A DNA stretch of 64,000 bases, from positions 1 to 64,000 of the forward strand of contig JAKFUU010000003.1 of NCBI GenBank assembly GCA_021732525.1, read 5' to 3'. The notes under the pieces are model-generated. The model was not told the origin of the DNA, did no database searches, and saw nothing but the letters and a program-made list of their open reading frames with translations. This document shows, piece after piece, positions 24,704 through 34,640 of this stretch. Positions within the stretch are counted from its first letter, which is position 1, and each line of letters starts with the position of its first letter. This stretch comes from Sphingomonadaceae bacterium (GTDB lineage Bacteria; Pseudomonadota; Alphaproteobacteria; Sphingomonadales; Sphingomonadaceae). Made by a program: the position numbers and the translations under genes.

Positions 24704-25618
24704 TTGGCGACCATGGGTTTGACCACCGAAGAACAAAAAGCCGTCGAAGCCTTTCGCCGAGATGTGGTCGAGCCGTCGATGGACCGGCTTGTCATCCTGG
24801 ATTTTTGGGCGGATTGGTGCGGGCCTTGTAAAGAGCTCACCCCGCGGCTTGAAAAAGTGGCGGCCGATTATGCCGATAAGGGCGTGGTGCTTGCCAAAGT
24901 CAATGTTGATGAAAATAAATTTATCGCAGGCCAGTTTCAGGTGCGATCCATTCCGACGGTCTATGCGATGTTTCAAGGCCAGCCGGTTGCTGATTTGTCG
25001 TCTGCTCGCACCGAGCCGCAAATCACCCAATTGCTCGACCGATTGCTCGAACAATTACCGATTCCGACCATGGTCAGCGATCCGCAGGCCGAGGTTGCGC
25101 CCTTGCTTGCCGCCGCCGAGGAGTTGTTGACCAGCGACGGCGGTGCCCAGCAAGCGCATGCGCTTTTTACGCAAGCTTTGGCGCTGCTGCCCGACCACGC
25201 GCCCGCATTATCCGGTTTGATTCGCGCGCTGGTGCAGCTGGGCAGGCCGGAGGAGGCAGCGGTGATTTACGACAGCCTTGATCCGGCGGTGCAGGGTGAT
25301 CCGGCGTTGGAACGCGCGCGCGCTGCGGTTAAAATCGCCGCCGAAGCCGTTGATCCGGGCGAAATGGCCGCGTTAATCGCGGCTTGCGCTGCCGATCCGG
25401 AAAATCATCAGGCGCGGTTTGATCTGGCCAATGCGCAAATGGCGGCGGGCGAGCGGGACGGCGCGGCGGCGGCGTTGCTGGATATTATCGCGGCGGACCG
25501 CGAATGGAATGATGGCGCGGCGCGAACACGGTTGTTGGAAATATTTGACGTGATCGGACTGGCCGATCCGTGGGTGGCGGCGACGCGGCGGAAATTATCC
25601 GCGATATTATTTGGATGA
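24704..25618 (+). CDS. cnoX: CnoX/YbbN-type thioredoxin-fold co-chaperone
   Basis: The product of about 304 residues has an N-terminal thioredoxin domain with the intact WCGPC active site (LDFWADWCGPCKELTPRL) and a C-terminal helical, TPR-like region. This is the layout of CnoX (YbbN), a holdase that protects proteins from oxidative damage and hands them to GroEL and DnaK. The start is taken at TTG 24704 because AGGAGAG is well placed for it; ATG 24713 is the alternative. It overlaps the LON-domain gene by ATGA. The intact CxxC suggests thiol-disulphide activity, unlike the E. coli homologue. Confidence 0.85.
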   Translation: MATMGLTTEEQKAVEAFRRDVVEPSMDRLVILDFWADWCGPCKELTPRLEKVAADYADKGVVLAKVNVDENKFIAGQFQVRSIPTVYAMFQGQPVADLSSARTEPQITQLLDRLLEQLPIPTMVSDPQAEVAPLLAAAEELLTSDGGAQQAHALFTQALALLPDHAPALSGLIRALVQLGRPEEAAVIYDSLDPAVQGDPALERARAAVKIAAEAVDPGEMAALIAACAADPENHQARFDLANAQMAAGERDGAAAALLDIIAADREWNDGAARTRLLEIFDVIGLADPWVAATRRKLSAILFG

Positions 25619-26226
25619 AGTTAAAACGAATCTCGATTTTTCCGCTGCCCGGCGCGATATTATTCCCCGGAATGCAGTTGCCGCTGCATATTTTTGAACC
25701 GCGATACCGCGCGTTGGTGAGCGATGCCTTGGCCCGTGACCGCAATATTGGTATGATTCAGCCCAAAGCGGGAAGCGATCAATTGTTTCAGGTGGGGTGT
25801 TTGGGCCGGATTGACCAGGTTGAGGCGTTGGAGGATGGCCGATATAATCTGGTGCTCGAAGGGCTGCAACGATTTGAAACGGTCAGCGAGCTGCGTGTGA
25901 CCACCCAATTTCGGCAGGTTGAGGCAAGGCTTTGGCAAGAAGATGAGTTGAGTGAGATATTGCCCCTCGCCGACCGCGCCTCGCTGGAAATGGAGAGCCG
26001 AAAATTTGCCAATGCGCAAGGCTATATGGTGGATTGGAATTCGGTGAGCCAGCTTGATGATTATTCGCTTGTCAACGCGATTGCCCAAATTGCCCCCTTT
26101 GATTCGGCGGCGAAACAGGCCTTGCTCGAAGCGCGCGGACTTAATGTTCGCGCCGATCTTATCGTCCAAATGATGCAGTTTTTCGGGCGGCGTGACAGCG
26201 ATGATAGCAGCGTGACGCTTCAGTAA
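25615..26226 (+). CDS. LON peptidase substrate-binding-domain protein
   Basis: The 203-residue protein matches the stand-alone N-terminal domain of Lon: IFPLPGAILFPGMQLPLHIFEPRYRALV at the start, then IGMIQPK, and a helical end (LVNAIAQIAPFDSAAKQALLE). No ATPase or protease domain is present. Such proteins presumably bind unfolded substrates; their exact role is unclear. Coupling to the cnoX-like gene by an ATGA overlap supports a protein-quality-control function. The run continues to an ordinary stop, followed by a short gap to the convergent marC. Confidence 0.88.
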   Translation: MKLKRISIFPLPGAILFPGMQLPLHIFEPRYRALVSDALARDRNIGMIQPKAGSDQLFQVGCLGRIDQVEALEDGRYNLVLEGLQRFETVSELRVTTQFRQVEARLWQEDELSEILPLADRASLEMESRKFANAQGYMVDWNSVSQLDDYSLVNAIAQIAPFDSAAKQALLEARGLNVRADLIVQMMQFFGRRDSDDSSVTLQ

Positions 26227-26312
26227 TTTGGCTTGCAATTGGCTGGTGCCGTCAATGTTTCCGTGTAACTGAAACAGACTCTACTGATCCCGCTCCCCAT
26301 TTTCCGCCATGT

Positions 26313-26933
26313 TTACGGGAAACTCGCGCGCAAACCGTCGATTACAAATTGCGCTGCCAACGCCGCCAGCAACACACCCAAAAGCCGGGTTATCACGGTT
26401 TCGATCCGGGTTCCCAGCCGCTTCATCATTGGGCCTGCGACAAGTAGCGCGAGTAAGGTAAGCAGCAGCACGGCGCCAAGCGCGCTGAGCACCGCGGCCG
26501 AACGCTCAATCCCCTCGCTCTTGCTCATTAGCAGCATGACCGTAGCGATTGAGCCGGGGCCCGCGATCATCGGCATGGCCATGGGAAACACCGATACATC
26601 TTCAACTTCGGGCGTTTCAATAATTTCCTGCGCGCGCGCCTCGCGCCGTTCGGTGCGTTTTTCGAAAACCATATCAAGCGCGATCAAAAACAGCATTATC
26701 CCGCCCGCAATGCGGAAACTATCAAGGCTTATCCCCAAAGCGCCGAGCAGCTGTTCGCCAAATAACGCGAAAATCAACAGGATCAATGTGGCGATCACGA
26801 CTGCGCGCAATGCCATGCTGCGCCGGTCCGCCTTGCCCGCGTCTTTGGTTAGGCTGGCGTAAATCGGCGCGCATCCCGGCGGATCGATGACCACGAAGAA
26901 AGTGATGAAAGCAGAGATGAACAGCTCAAGCAT
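26313..26933 (-). CDS. marC: MarC-family integral membrane protein
   Basis: The 206-residue protein has six hydrophobic segments and the MarC family signature: an N-terminal FFVVIDPPGCAPIYASL loop and a central MPMIAGPGSIATVMLL segment (the PxxxGPG motif). It is an inner-membrane protein of uncertain role; earlier links to multiple antibiotic resistance are not supported for the family in general. It ends a minus-strand run that includes a lipoprotein gene and folD. Confidence 0.9.
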   Translation of the reverse strand: MLELFISAFITFFVVIDPPGCAPIYASLTKDAGKADRRSMALRAVVIATLILLIFALFGEQLLGALGISLDSFRIAGGIMLFLIALDMVFEKRTERREARAQEIIETPEVEDVSVFPMAMPMIAGPGSIATVMLLMSKSEGIERSAAVLSALGAVLLLTLLALLVAGPMMKRLGTRIETVITRLLGVLLAALAAQFVIDGLRASFP

Positions 26934-26935
26934 CT

Positions 26936-27622
26936 TTATCTGCCTTCAGGAGCTTTAACTTCATCGACAAAAGCGGATTCCCATGCTTCGCCGTTCCAAA
27001 TTTCCACAACAAGCGTCCGCGATTTGCCGGGGCGATACCGCCAAGTCCAGCTCAGCGATTGGTCGCGCGAAAGGCCTTTTCTCATCTGTTCGCCAACATC
27101 TGGTGCGGAAAGGGCAATGTTTGGCGAACCTTTACAGCTAGCCGTTGTCGTCTGAAGAAATTCGGGCGCGTCCCGCCGCGTTTCAACCCTGTCGCCATGC
27201 GAAAGCAGCCATCGCCAATCCCCTGTCCCATCAGGTTTTTGGAAAAATTGCCAGACGGTCGTGTAATAGCCGTCCACGTCGCCCCATTTGATCGCACCCG
27301 TTGTTACGCCGGTTTTGCCGTCGCACGACATAAACACTCTATGCGGTTGCCAGCTGGTATTTTTGAGCGGTGCCTGTGCTTTCAGCCAAGGCTTTGCGTC
27401 GACCGGCTCGGGCACAAATGTCAGCGCTTTTTCGGCCGCTGTTTCCTCGAGCGCAGCAAAGGCATCCTTTTCTTGCGCCAAACGGTTCTGGGCAATGTCG
27501 AGCGCCAATATCACGGACGGATTTTGAGCGAATTGCACGGGGCCCCGCAGGCGCGGTCCGGGCTGCTGAGCACAGCCAGCCAGCATCAATGCCAAGAATG
27601 TAGCGGCAAAAACTTCACGCAT
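26936..27622 (-). CDS. Lipoprotein of unknown function
   Basis: The 228-residue protein starts MREVFAATFLALMLAGCAQQ, a clear lipoprotein signal with Cys17 as the first mature residue. The mature part has PHRVFMSCDGKTGVTTGAIKW, YYTTVWQFFQKPDGTGDWRW and WTWRYRPGKSRTLVVEIWNG, a beta-rich fold with tryptophans and two cysteines. It starts one base after folD ends and precedes marC by two bases. I recognise the arrangement as a conserved hypothetical of sphingomonads but not a function. Confidence 0.75.
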   Translation of the reverse strand: MREVFAATFLALMLAGCAQQPGPRLRGPVQFAQNPSVILALDIAQNRLAQEKDAFAALEETAAEKALTFVPEPVDAKPWLKAQAPLKNTSWQPHRVFMSCDGKTGVTTGAIKWGDVDGYYTTVWQFFQKPDGTGDWRWLLSHGDRVETRRDAPEFLQTTTASCKGSPNIALSAPDVGEQMRKGLSRDQSLSWTWRYRPGKSRTLVVEIWNGEAWESAFVDEVKAPEGR

Positions 27623-28519
27623 TTAAATTCCTTCAGGATCGGAGAGGCCGGCACGGCGATGCGCCGCAACCAACGTGTTTCTAAGCAAACAGGCAATCGT
27701 CATCGGGCCAACGCCGCCGGGCACGGGCGTGATCGCTTGCGCATATGGCAGCGCGTCATGATAATCCACGTCACCCACCAAACGCCCTTTGGCTTCACTG
27801 CCGGCCGGCGCCAACCGGTTAATGCCAACATCGATCACCACCGCGCCGGGCTTGAGCCAGTCGCCTTTCACCATCTCCGGACGGCCAACTGCCGCTACGA
27901 CAATATCGGCGCGGCGTACCACGGCGGCCAAATCCCGCGTTCGGCTATGCGCCAGCGTGACGGTGCTATTTGCGCCCAGCAGCAATTGCGCCATAGGTTT
28001 GCCCACTAGAATCGAACGGCCAATAACGACCGCCTCTTTGCCCGAAAGATCGCCCAATTGATCCTGAAGCAACATCAGGCTGCCGAGCGGAGTGCAAGGC
28101 ACCAGCCCGGCAATTCCCAGCGCAAGCCGCCCGGTGCTGACCGGGGTGAGGCCATCGACATCCTTATCGGCATCGATCATACCCACCGCCGATTGTTCAT
28201 CCAGATGCGTGGGCAACGGCAGTTGCAGCAAAATGCCGTCCACCGCGCCATCATTATTCAGCCGCTGTAGCAGACTTTCGACCGCATCCTGGCTGGCATC
28301 GGCGGGCAGGCGATATTCAAAACTCGCCATCCCGGCGGCAACCGTCGCCTTGCCCTTGGACCCCACATAAACCGCGCTTGCCGGATCATCACCGACCAAC
28401 ACCACGGCCAAGCCCGGCTTGCGCCCGGCGGCTTTCACAAATGCGGGCACTGCACCGGCAATGCGCGCGCGCAGGCGGTTTGCAAATTCCTTGCCGTCGA
28501 TCACCGCTGCAACGGTCAT
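27623..28519 (-). CDS. folD: Methylenetetrahydrofolate dehydrogenase/cyclohydrolase
   Basis: The 298-residue protein shows FolD landmarks: [22 protein letters not shown] with the catalytic Tyr/Lys region, [14 protein letters not shown], the Rossmann segment [18 protein letters not shown], and VIDVGINR then GDVDY and [15 protein letters not shown]. The enzyme interconverts 5,10-methylene- and 10-formyl-tetrahydrofolate in the cytosol for purine, formyl-Met and serine/glycine metabolism. It overlaps the yggT-like gene by four bases. Length matches the family. Confidence 0.97.
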   Translation of the reverse strand: MTVAAVIDGKEFANRLRARIAGAVPAFVKAAGRKPGLAVVLVGDDPASAVYVGSKGKATVAAGMASFEYRLPADASQDAVESLLQRLNNDGAVDGILLQLPLPTHLDEQSAVGMIDADKDVDGLTPVSTGRLALGIAGLVPCTPLGSLMLLQDQLGDLSGKEAVVIGRSILVGKPMAQLLLGANSTVTLAHSRTRDLAAVVRRADIVVAAVGRPEMVKGDWLKPGAVVIDVGINRLAPAGSEAKGRLVGDVDYHDALPYAQAITPVPGGVGPMTIACLLRNTLVAAHRRAGLSDPEGI

Positions 28520-28818
28520 ATAGCGCCGCCGCCAAGATCAGAGGCCAATCCGGTGAGCAAAATTTGCAATATCCGCAGCGCCACAATCAAGACCAGCGGC
28601 GACAGATCGATCATGCCGGTATCGGGCATAAACCGGCGAATGGGTTTCAGGAAGGGATCGAGTATCAAGTTCAAGCTTTGGTATATGGATGCGACAAATT
28701 GGTTGGACATACTGACCACGTTAAAGGCGATCAGCAAGCTGACGATAAATTGGACCATCACCACCGTCACCAATATCGTGGTGAGATAACCGATGATCTG
28801 AATGAGCGCGAATAGCAT
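28516..28818 (-). CDS. YggT-family membrane protein
   Basis: The 100-residue protein is mostly hydrophobic with two membrane segments ([20 protein letters not shown] and [15 protein letters not shown]). Between them lies the YggT signature [17 protein letters not shown]. YggT proteins are inner-membrane proteins of poorly defined role, often near septum or pyrroline-reductase genes. Here it is coupled to folD by a 4-base overlap and follows argB on the same strand. Confidence 0.9.
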   Translation of the reverse strand: MLFALIQIIGYLTTILVTVVMVQFIVSLLIAFNVVSMSNQFVASIYQSLNLILDPFLKPIRRFMPDTGMIDLSPLVLIVALRILQILLTGLASDLGGGAI

Positions 28819-28901
28819 TTTTTTCTCCGGAAAAGCAATTTGGCGGAAGATTAGCCGAACGACCCAGCTGTATCAACATAATAAAACACCTGCGCCATGG
28901 A

Positions 28902-29801
28902 TCATTTGTGTATCAATGTTCCTGCGCCGCTATTTGTGAACATTTCAATCAGCATCGCATGTGGCACGCGGCCGTCCAATATCACCGCCGCGTCCACTTT
29001 TGCCTGCACCGCTGCAATGCAGGTTTCCAGCTTGGGGATCATCCCGCCGCTGATCGTACCATCGGCCTGCAAATCGGCGATTGCTTGCGGGGTAAGATCG
29101 GTGAGCAGCCCGCCCTGTTTGTCAAGCACGCCGGCAACATCGGTGAGCAGCAGCAGCCGCGATGCGCCCAATGCGGCGGCAACCGCGCCTGCCATCGTAT
29201 CGGCGTTGATATTATAGGTATGGCCGTCATCGCCCACGCCAATCGGCGCAATCACCGGGATCATGCCAGCGCCGCTGATCGTATCGATGATGCTGCGGTC
29301 CACGCTCTCCGGCTCGCCAACATAGCCCAGATCGATGACCCGCTCGATATTGCTATCGGGGTCTTTTTGGCTGCGGCGCAGTTTCACCGCTTTCACAAAG
29401 CCGCCGTCCTTGCCCGAAATGCCCACGGCCCGCCCGCCCGCCGCGTTGATCCATCCGACCAATTCCTTATTGATCGATCCCGACAGCACCATTTCGGCGA
29501 TTTCGGCGATTTCCTCCGATGTCACGCGCAGGCCATCGACAAAGTTGCTCTCCACCCCTACCCGTTTTAGCATCGCGCCAATTTGCGGTCCGCCGCCATG
29601 CACCACCACCGGATTAATGCCAACCGCCTTGAGCAGCACAATGTCGGCGGCAAAATCGCGCGCGAGCGCCGCGTCGCCCATCGCATGACCGCCATATTTT
29701 ACGACAAATATTTTGCCCGCATAACGCTGCAGATAAGGCAGCGCCTCGGTGAGCGTTTCGGCTTTGGCGAGCATCGCGGGATCGATCGAATGATTGGTCA
29801 C
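28902..29801 (-). CDS. argB: Acetylglutamate kinase
   Basis: The 299-residue protein carries ArgB motifs: [12 protein letters not shown] at the N-terminus, [14 protein letters not shown] for the nucleotide/substrate loop, [26 protein letters not shown] and [10 protein letters not shown]. It phosphorylates N-acetylglutamate in arginine biosynthesis. Residues are in the usual spacing and length is standard. It lies seven bases downstream of the transporter gene on the same strand. Confidence 0.97.
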   Translation of the reverse strand: MTNHSIDPAMLAKAETLTEALPYLQRYAGKIFVVKYGGHAMGDAALARDFAADIVLLKAVGINPVVVHGGGPQIGAMLKRVGVESNFVDGLRVTSEEIAEIAEMVLSGSINKELVGWINAAGGRAVGISGKDGGFVKAVKLRRSQKDPDSNIERVIDLGYVGEPESVDRSIIDTISGAGMIPVIAPIGVGDDGHTYNINADTMAGAVAAALGASRLLLLTDVAGVLDKQGGLLTDLTPQAIADLQADGTISGGMIPKLETCIAAVQAKVDAAVILDGRVPHAMLIEMFTNSGAGTLIHK

Positions 29802-29807
29802 GCGAGG

Positions 29808-30488
29808 CTATTTTCCGGATGCTGGTTGACTATCCAACCACCGGCCAAAGCACACCACCAAAATGATCAGCAGCGGCATCACGATCAGCACCAAGGCCAC
29901 TTTTGCGATCATCTGCCCGATCAGCAGATTGGTGATCGGAAATTCGCCGTAAAAAGAGACCGGGATGAAAATCGCGGTATCGACAATTTGCGATAACATC
30001 CCGGCCACAACGCCGCGAACCGCAATCCATCGTCCGGTCGCCGCCGTTAATTTGGAGAAGAGGTAGACATTCAAAAATTGTCCCACGCCATAAGCCAATA
30101 TCCCGGCGACCCAAATGCGCGGGGTTACCCACATCATCATGTTAAACGCGGCGATGCGCTCCGCCGGCATTTGCGGCGACACCGGCAGGGCGAGCACAAA
30201 CAATGTCAGAAAGATCGAAAAGACCAGCGGCGCAAAGCCAAAGGCAACCAGCCGGTTGGCCACCGCCCGGCCATGTAGCTCCGCCACCGCGCTCGATAAC
30301 ATCACCAATAGGATGAAAGCAAAAATCCCTGCCTCCACCTCCAGCGGGCCGATATGGACCTGTTTATTCGCCAATATCCCGGCCAGGCACACCATGCCGC
30401 CGTAAAATATCGAAAAGGCGAAAAGCGACCGGGGGATGCCACTCGCATGCGGGGGGGATGGGGCGGGGGATGGCGATGCTTCTGTCAT
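29808..30488 (-). CDS. yhhQ: Queuosine-precursor transporter family (YhhQ/VUT)
   Basis: The 226-residue protein starts at ATG 30488 (MTEASPSPAP) and contains about six membrane segments, with the family hallmarks AELHGR after the second segment, WVAGILAYGVGQFLNVYLF, and SQIVDTAIFIPVSFYG. VUT/YhhQ proteins import queuosine precursors (preQ0/preQ1) across the inner membrane for tRNA modification. It is the first gene of the argB-yggT-folD run. The membrane layout and motifs make the family call sound; the substrate is by homology. Confidence 0.85.
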   Translation of the reverse strand: MTEASPSPAPSPPHASGIPRSLFAFSIFYGGMVCLAGILANKQVHIGPLEVEAGIFAFILLVMLSSAVAELHGRAVANRLVAFGFAPLVFSIFLTLFVLALPVSPQMPAERIAAFNMMMWVTPRIWVAGILAYGVGQFLNVYLFSKLTAATGRWIAVRGVVAGMLSQIVDTAIFIPVSFYGEFPITNLLIGQMIAKVALVLIVMPLLIILVVCFGRWLDSQPASGK

Positions 30489-30579
30489 GCCCAATCGTTA
30501 GCGTGTATTTTTGTTGGCGCAAGCCCATCTGTGCGGCTACCGTCATGCAAATATTGACGGGTTGGGGGAATTCAGGGCT

Positions 30580-31845
30580 ATGCAAATTTTATTAAGTCTG
30601 TGCGGAATGGCGTTGATCGTCGCCATTGCCATTTTGCTGTCCTCCAACCGCCGCGCCATTCGCCCGCGTGTGGTGCTTGCGGCCTTCGCGCTGCAGGTTG
30701 GGCTCGCCGCATTGGTGCTTTATGTGCCGGCGGGTAAGGCAGCGCTGAGCGGCGCATCACAAGGCGTATCCAATCTGCTCGGCTATTCCAAAGCTGGCAC
30801 CGAATTTCTCTTTGGCAATCTGGCCAGCCCAGAAGTTGGCGGCAACAGCTTTGCCATCGCCGCGCTGCCGGTGATTATATTTTTTGCCGCATTAATCTCG
30901 ATCCTCTATTATCTGGGCATCATGCAATATGTCATCCGCTGGGTCGGCGGCGGATTGCAGAAAATCACGGGTATTTCCAAAGTCGAAAGCCTGTGCGCCG
31001 CGTCCAACATTTTTGTCGGCCAATCCGAATCTCCGCTGGTGATTCGCCCTTATTTGGCGGCATTGACCCCAAGCCAGCTTTTCTGCGTGATGACGGTGGG
31101 CATGGCGGGGGTAGCGGGCACGATATTGGCGGCCTATGCATCGATGGGTATCCGCGTCGATTATCTGCTGGCGGCTGCCTTCATGTCGGCGCCCGGCGGT
31201 ATCTTGATGGCCAAGCTGATGATGCCCGACGATCCGCCGCCACCCGCCATGGCGGGCGAACCCTTGCTCACCAACCCCCATCCCAATATCGAGACCGAAC
31301 CGACGTTTCATGACGATGAGGAAAAGCCGGCCAATATCATCATGGCAGCATCGCAGGGCGCACAAACCGGCGTCAAGCTGGCGGTTGCGCTCGGCGCGAT
31401 GGTGTTTGCCTTTGTGGCTTTGGTCGCCTTGGCCAATGGCTTGTTGGGCGGCGTCGGCGGTTGGTTTGGCTATCCCAATCTCAGCTTTCAAGGGCTTTTG
31501 GGTCAGCTTTTCGCCCCCATCATGTTTCTGCTGGGCGTGCCATGGGACGAAGCGGCAAGGGCGGGCGGATTTTTCGGAACCAAGATTGTTCTTAATGAAT
31601 TTGTTGCCTTTATCAATTTGGGGGCGGCCAAAGACCTGTCGCGGCAGACCGTCGCCATCGTCACTTTTGCCCTGTGCGGATTCGCCAATTTCCTGTCGAT
31701 TGCCATCCAGATCGCCATTACCGGCAGCCTCGCGCCCAATCAGCGGCCGATGATCGCCAAGCTGGGGTTGAAGGCATTGGCGGCAGGCTCGCTTTCCAAC
31801 CTGATGAGCGCGGCATTGGCGGGGCTGTTTTTGGGGCTGGGTTGA
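30580..31845 (+). CDS. NupC-type concentrative nucleoside transporter
   Basis: The 421-residue protein starts at ATG 30580 (MQILLSLCGMAL). It shows the CNT family pattern: about eight to ten membrane segments, FFAALISILYYLGIMQ, the GVSKVES-like TGISKVESLCAASNIFVGQSE box, APGGILMAK, and the C-terminal ALCGFANFLSIAIQI (FxNxxS/G motif). It imports nucleosides with Na+ or H+. A polar loop (PHPNIETEPTFHDDEEKP) interrupts the centre, as in other members. It is convergent with mutS, nine bases away. Confidence 0.92.
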   Translation: MQILLSLCGMALIVAIAILLSSNRRAIRPRVVLAAFALQVGLAALVLYVPAGKAALSGASQGVSNLLGYSKAGTEFLFGNLASPEVGGNSFAIAALPVIIFFAALISILYYLGIMQYVIRWVGGGLQKITGISKVESLCAASNIFVGQSESPLVIRPYLAALTPSQLFCVMTVGMAGVAGTILAAYASMGIRVDYLLAAAFMSAPGGILMAKLMMPDDPPPPAMAGEPLLTNPHPNIETEPTFHDDEEKPANIIMAASQGAQTGVKLAVALGAMVFAFVALVALANGLLGGVGGWFGYPNLSFQGLLGQLFAPIMFLLGVPWDEAARAGGFFGTKIVLNEFVAFINLGAAKDLSRQTVAIVTFALCGFANFLSIAIQIAITGSLAPNQRPMIAKLGLKALAAGSLSNLMSAALAGLFLGLG

Positions 31846-31853
31846 AGGGGGTG

Positions 31854-34490
31854 TTATTCCTCCCCTGCCGCCCGTTTCAATTCATAAAGCAAATCAAGCG
31901 CGGCTTTCGGGCTGAGCGCGTCGATGTCAAGCCCGGTCAGCCTTTCGCGCAAGGCGTCCACCTTGGCCTCGGCGGCATCCAATGCCGCGCTGAATAGGGG
32001 CAAATCGCCCAGCCCCGCCGCCAGCCCGCCGGTGCGCGTTCGGCCTTCCTCCAGCCGCGCGAGCACGTCTTTCGCGCGCGCGAGCACCATCGGCGGAATC
32101 CCGGCCAGTTTGGCCACCGCAATGCCGTAGCTGCGATCTGCTGGCCCAGTGGTCACTTCATGCAGCAGCAGCAGATCGCCCTTATATTCCTTTGCCCTTA
32201 CATGATGCAGCGACAGCGCATCCAGCGTTTCGGACAGCCGGGCCAGCTCATGATAATGCGTGGCAAACAGGCACCGGCAGCGGTTATTTTCATGGATGCC
32301 CTCGGCAATGGCCCAGGCGAGCGCAAGGCCGTCATAAGTTGATGTGCCCCGGCCAACTTCATCGAGAATGACAAAACTATGCGGCGTTGCCTGCGCCAAG
32401 ATCGCCGCCGTTTCGACCATTTCAACCATGAAGGTCGATTGCCCCTGCGCCAGATTGTCCGATGCGCCCACGCGGCTGAATAAGCGGTCGACGATGCCCA
32501 GCTTGGCGGATATTGCTGGCACAAAACTGCCCGCCTGCGCCAGCAGAATAATCAAGGCATTTTGCCGCAGGAAGGTGGATTTTCCGCCCATATTGGGGCC
32601 GCCGATCAACCATAGGCGGTTATTCGGGTCCAATCGGCAATCATTGGATATAAATCGCGCGCTGCCCCTGGATAATGCGCTTTCGACGACGGGATGACGC
32701 CCGCCGATAACCTCCAGGCACGGTCCATCGGCAAAGCGGGGGCGGCACCATCCGCTCGTCGCCGCGCGCTCGGCCAGCGCCGCCGCGACATCGATCCGTG
32801 CGAGCGCGTCTGCGCTGGCGGCAATTGCATCGCGCCGTGCGATCGCGCTATCCAGCAATTCTTCCAGATGTGCCGCCTCGGCGGCGACCGCATGCGCGCC
32901 CGCCTGCGCAATGCGGACCGCCTCATCATGCAGTTCGGGTGAGTTAAACCGCACCGCACCCGCCATCGTTTGCCGGTGGGTAAAACCCGAATCGGCGCGC
33001 ATCATCGCGTCGCCATGTTTGGCGGGCACTTCAACAAAATATCCCAGCACCGCATTATGCCGGATTTTGAGCGACGTGATGCCGGTGCGGTCCCGGTAAC
33101 GCGCCTCCATTGCGGCAATCGCTTGCCTTGCATCGCGGCCCGTGATGCGCAGCATATCGAGCGCCGCGTCATAACCTTCGGCGATATAGCCGCCTTGCGC
33201 CGTTTCGGTGGGCGGCGTGGGCACCAGCGCGCGGGTATATTGTTCCACCATCGCGCCATGGCCATCCAGCGCGGGCAGCAGGTGATCGAGCAAATTTGGC
33301 CGCTGCTCCATCGCGCCCAGCCGCTCGCGCAAATTGCGCCCCGCATCAAGACCGTCGCGCAATTGACCCAAATCGCGCGGGCTGCCCCGTCCGGCGGCAA
33401 TCCGGCCCAGCGCGCGGGCGACATCGGGCATCTGACGCAAAGCCGCGCGCACCGCATCGCGCAGCAACGGCGCATCGTAAAACCATTCGACCAGCGATAA
33501 TCGCGCCGCAATCGCACGCTGGTCGATCAATGGTGCAGCCAAATCGGCGGCCAACAACCGCGCGCCGGCACCGGTAACCGTGCGGTCCACCTCATAAAGC
33601 AGCGAGCCTTGACGCCCGCCGCGCTGCGCCGATATTATCTCCAAACTGTCGCGCGTTGCCTGATCGATGGCCATATGTTCGGCATATTGGCGCTGTCGCG
33701 GTATTTTTAAGAAAGGCATTTTGCCTTGACCCACATGCGCCAAATATTGGATCAAACCGCCCGCCGCGCCGCATTCCGCGCGCGACAGGCTCGCTATCGG
33801 TGCCGGATCGGACCCGGCGAAATGCGCCCGTAAAGCGGCTCGGCCGGCATCGCTGTCAAAATCGCTTTTGGCGCGCAGAATCGCCGACGGCGGCGCGGGG
33901 GTAAATCCATTGGGCAGGATCAATTCGCGCGGGTTGATCCGCGCCAACTCTGCCACAAGCGCAGCCGGCGCAACCGCGAGTAGTTCAAAATGCCCCGTCG
34001 AAATATCCGCAGCTGCGATGCCAATCGTGCCGTCCACCACGCATAAAGCGGCGAGCATATTGGGCGCCCAGCTGTCGAGCAGGCTATCTTCGGTCAGCGT
34101 TCCTGCGGTTACAAAGCGGATAATGTCGCGCGCCACCAGCGCCTTGTATCCGCCGCGCGCCTTGGCCTGTTCGGGTGTTTCGGTTTGTTCGGCTATGGCG
34201 ACGCGGTGCCCGGCTTTGATCAATTTGGCCAAATAGCCTTCGGCGGCATGCACCGGAACGCCGCACATCGGGATCGGATCACCGCCATGCGCGCCGCGTG
34301 AGGTTAGCGCGATGTCCAGGGTTTCTGCCGCTTTCTTGGCGTCATCAAAAAACAATTCGAAAAAATCACCCATCCGGTAAAATAGCAGGCAATCGGCGGC
34401 TTTTTCCTTTAGCGCGAGATATTGCACCATCATCGGTGTCGGCCCGTTCGCTATCTTTTGATCGCGCGCTTGATTTACGGTATTTGGCAT
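31854..34490 (-). CDS. mutS: DNA mismatch-repair ATPase MutS
   Basis: The 878-residue protein has the MutS order of domains: mismatch-recognition GDFFELFFDDA near residue 45 (the conserved Phe-x-Glu), connector, core and clamp, and the ATPase with Walker A GGPNMGGKSTFLRQ near 615. DEVGRGTSTYDGLALAWA and CLFATHYHEL follow. It binds base-base mismatches and small loops and starts mismatch repair with MutL. Length is standard. The gene is divergent from maeB. Confidence 0.98.
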   Translation of the reverse strand: MPNTVNQARDQKIANGPTPMMVQYLALKEKAADCLLFYRMGDFFELFFDDAKKAAETLDIALTSRGAHGGDPIPMCGVPVHAAEGYLAKLIKAGHRVAIAEQTETPEQAKARGGYKALVARDIIRFVTAGTLTEDSLLDSWAPNMLAALCVVDGTIGIAAADISTGHFELLAVAPAALVAELARINPRELILPNGFTPAPPSAILRAKSDFDSDAGRAALRAHFAGSDPAPIASLSRAECGAAGGLIQYLAHVGQGKMPFLKIPRQRQYAEHMAIDQATRDSLEIISAQRGGRQGSLLYEVDRTVTGAGARLLAADLAAPLIDQRAIAARLSLVEWFYDAPLLRDAVRAALRQMPDVARALGRIAAGRGSPRDLGQLRDGLDAGRNLRERLGAMEQRPNLLDHLLPALDGHGAMVEQYTRALVPTPPTETAQGGYIAEGYDAALDMLRITGRDARQAIAAMEARYRDRTGITSLKIRHNAVLGYFVEVPAKHGDAMMRADSGFTHRQTMAGAVRFNSPELHDEAVRIAQAGAHAVAAEAAHLEELLDSAIARRDAIAASADALARIDVAAALAERAATSGWCRPRFADGPCLEVIGGRHPVVESALSRGSARFISNDCRLDPNNRLWLIGGPNMGGKSTFLRQNALIILLAQAGSFVPAISAKLGIVDRLFSRVGASDNLAQGQSTFMVEMVETAAILAQATPHSFVILDEVGRGTSTYDGLALAWAIAEGIHENNRCRCLFATHYHELARLSETLDALSLHHVRAKEYKGDLLLLHEVTTGPADRSYGIAVAKLAGIPPMVLARAKDVLARLEEGRTRTGGLAAGLGDLPLFSAALDAAEAKVDALRERLTGLDIDALSPKAALDLLYELKRAAGEE

Positions 34491-34640
34491 GAAAAATCGT
34501 TAGCGGAGGCAGCCTTACTATGCCAAGCCATTTCATCGGCGGCGGGCGGCGCGATGATTTACGCATTGCCCCTGCGGCTGGTAACGGTTATCCGATCTTC
34601 GACGAAACATCGCCCCTAAACACGAAAGCGACGGCCTCCC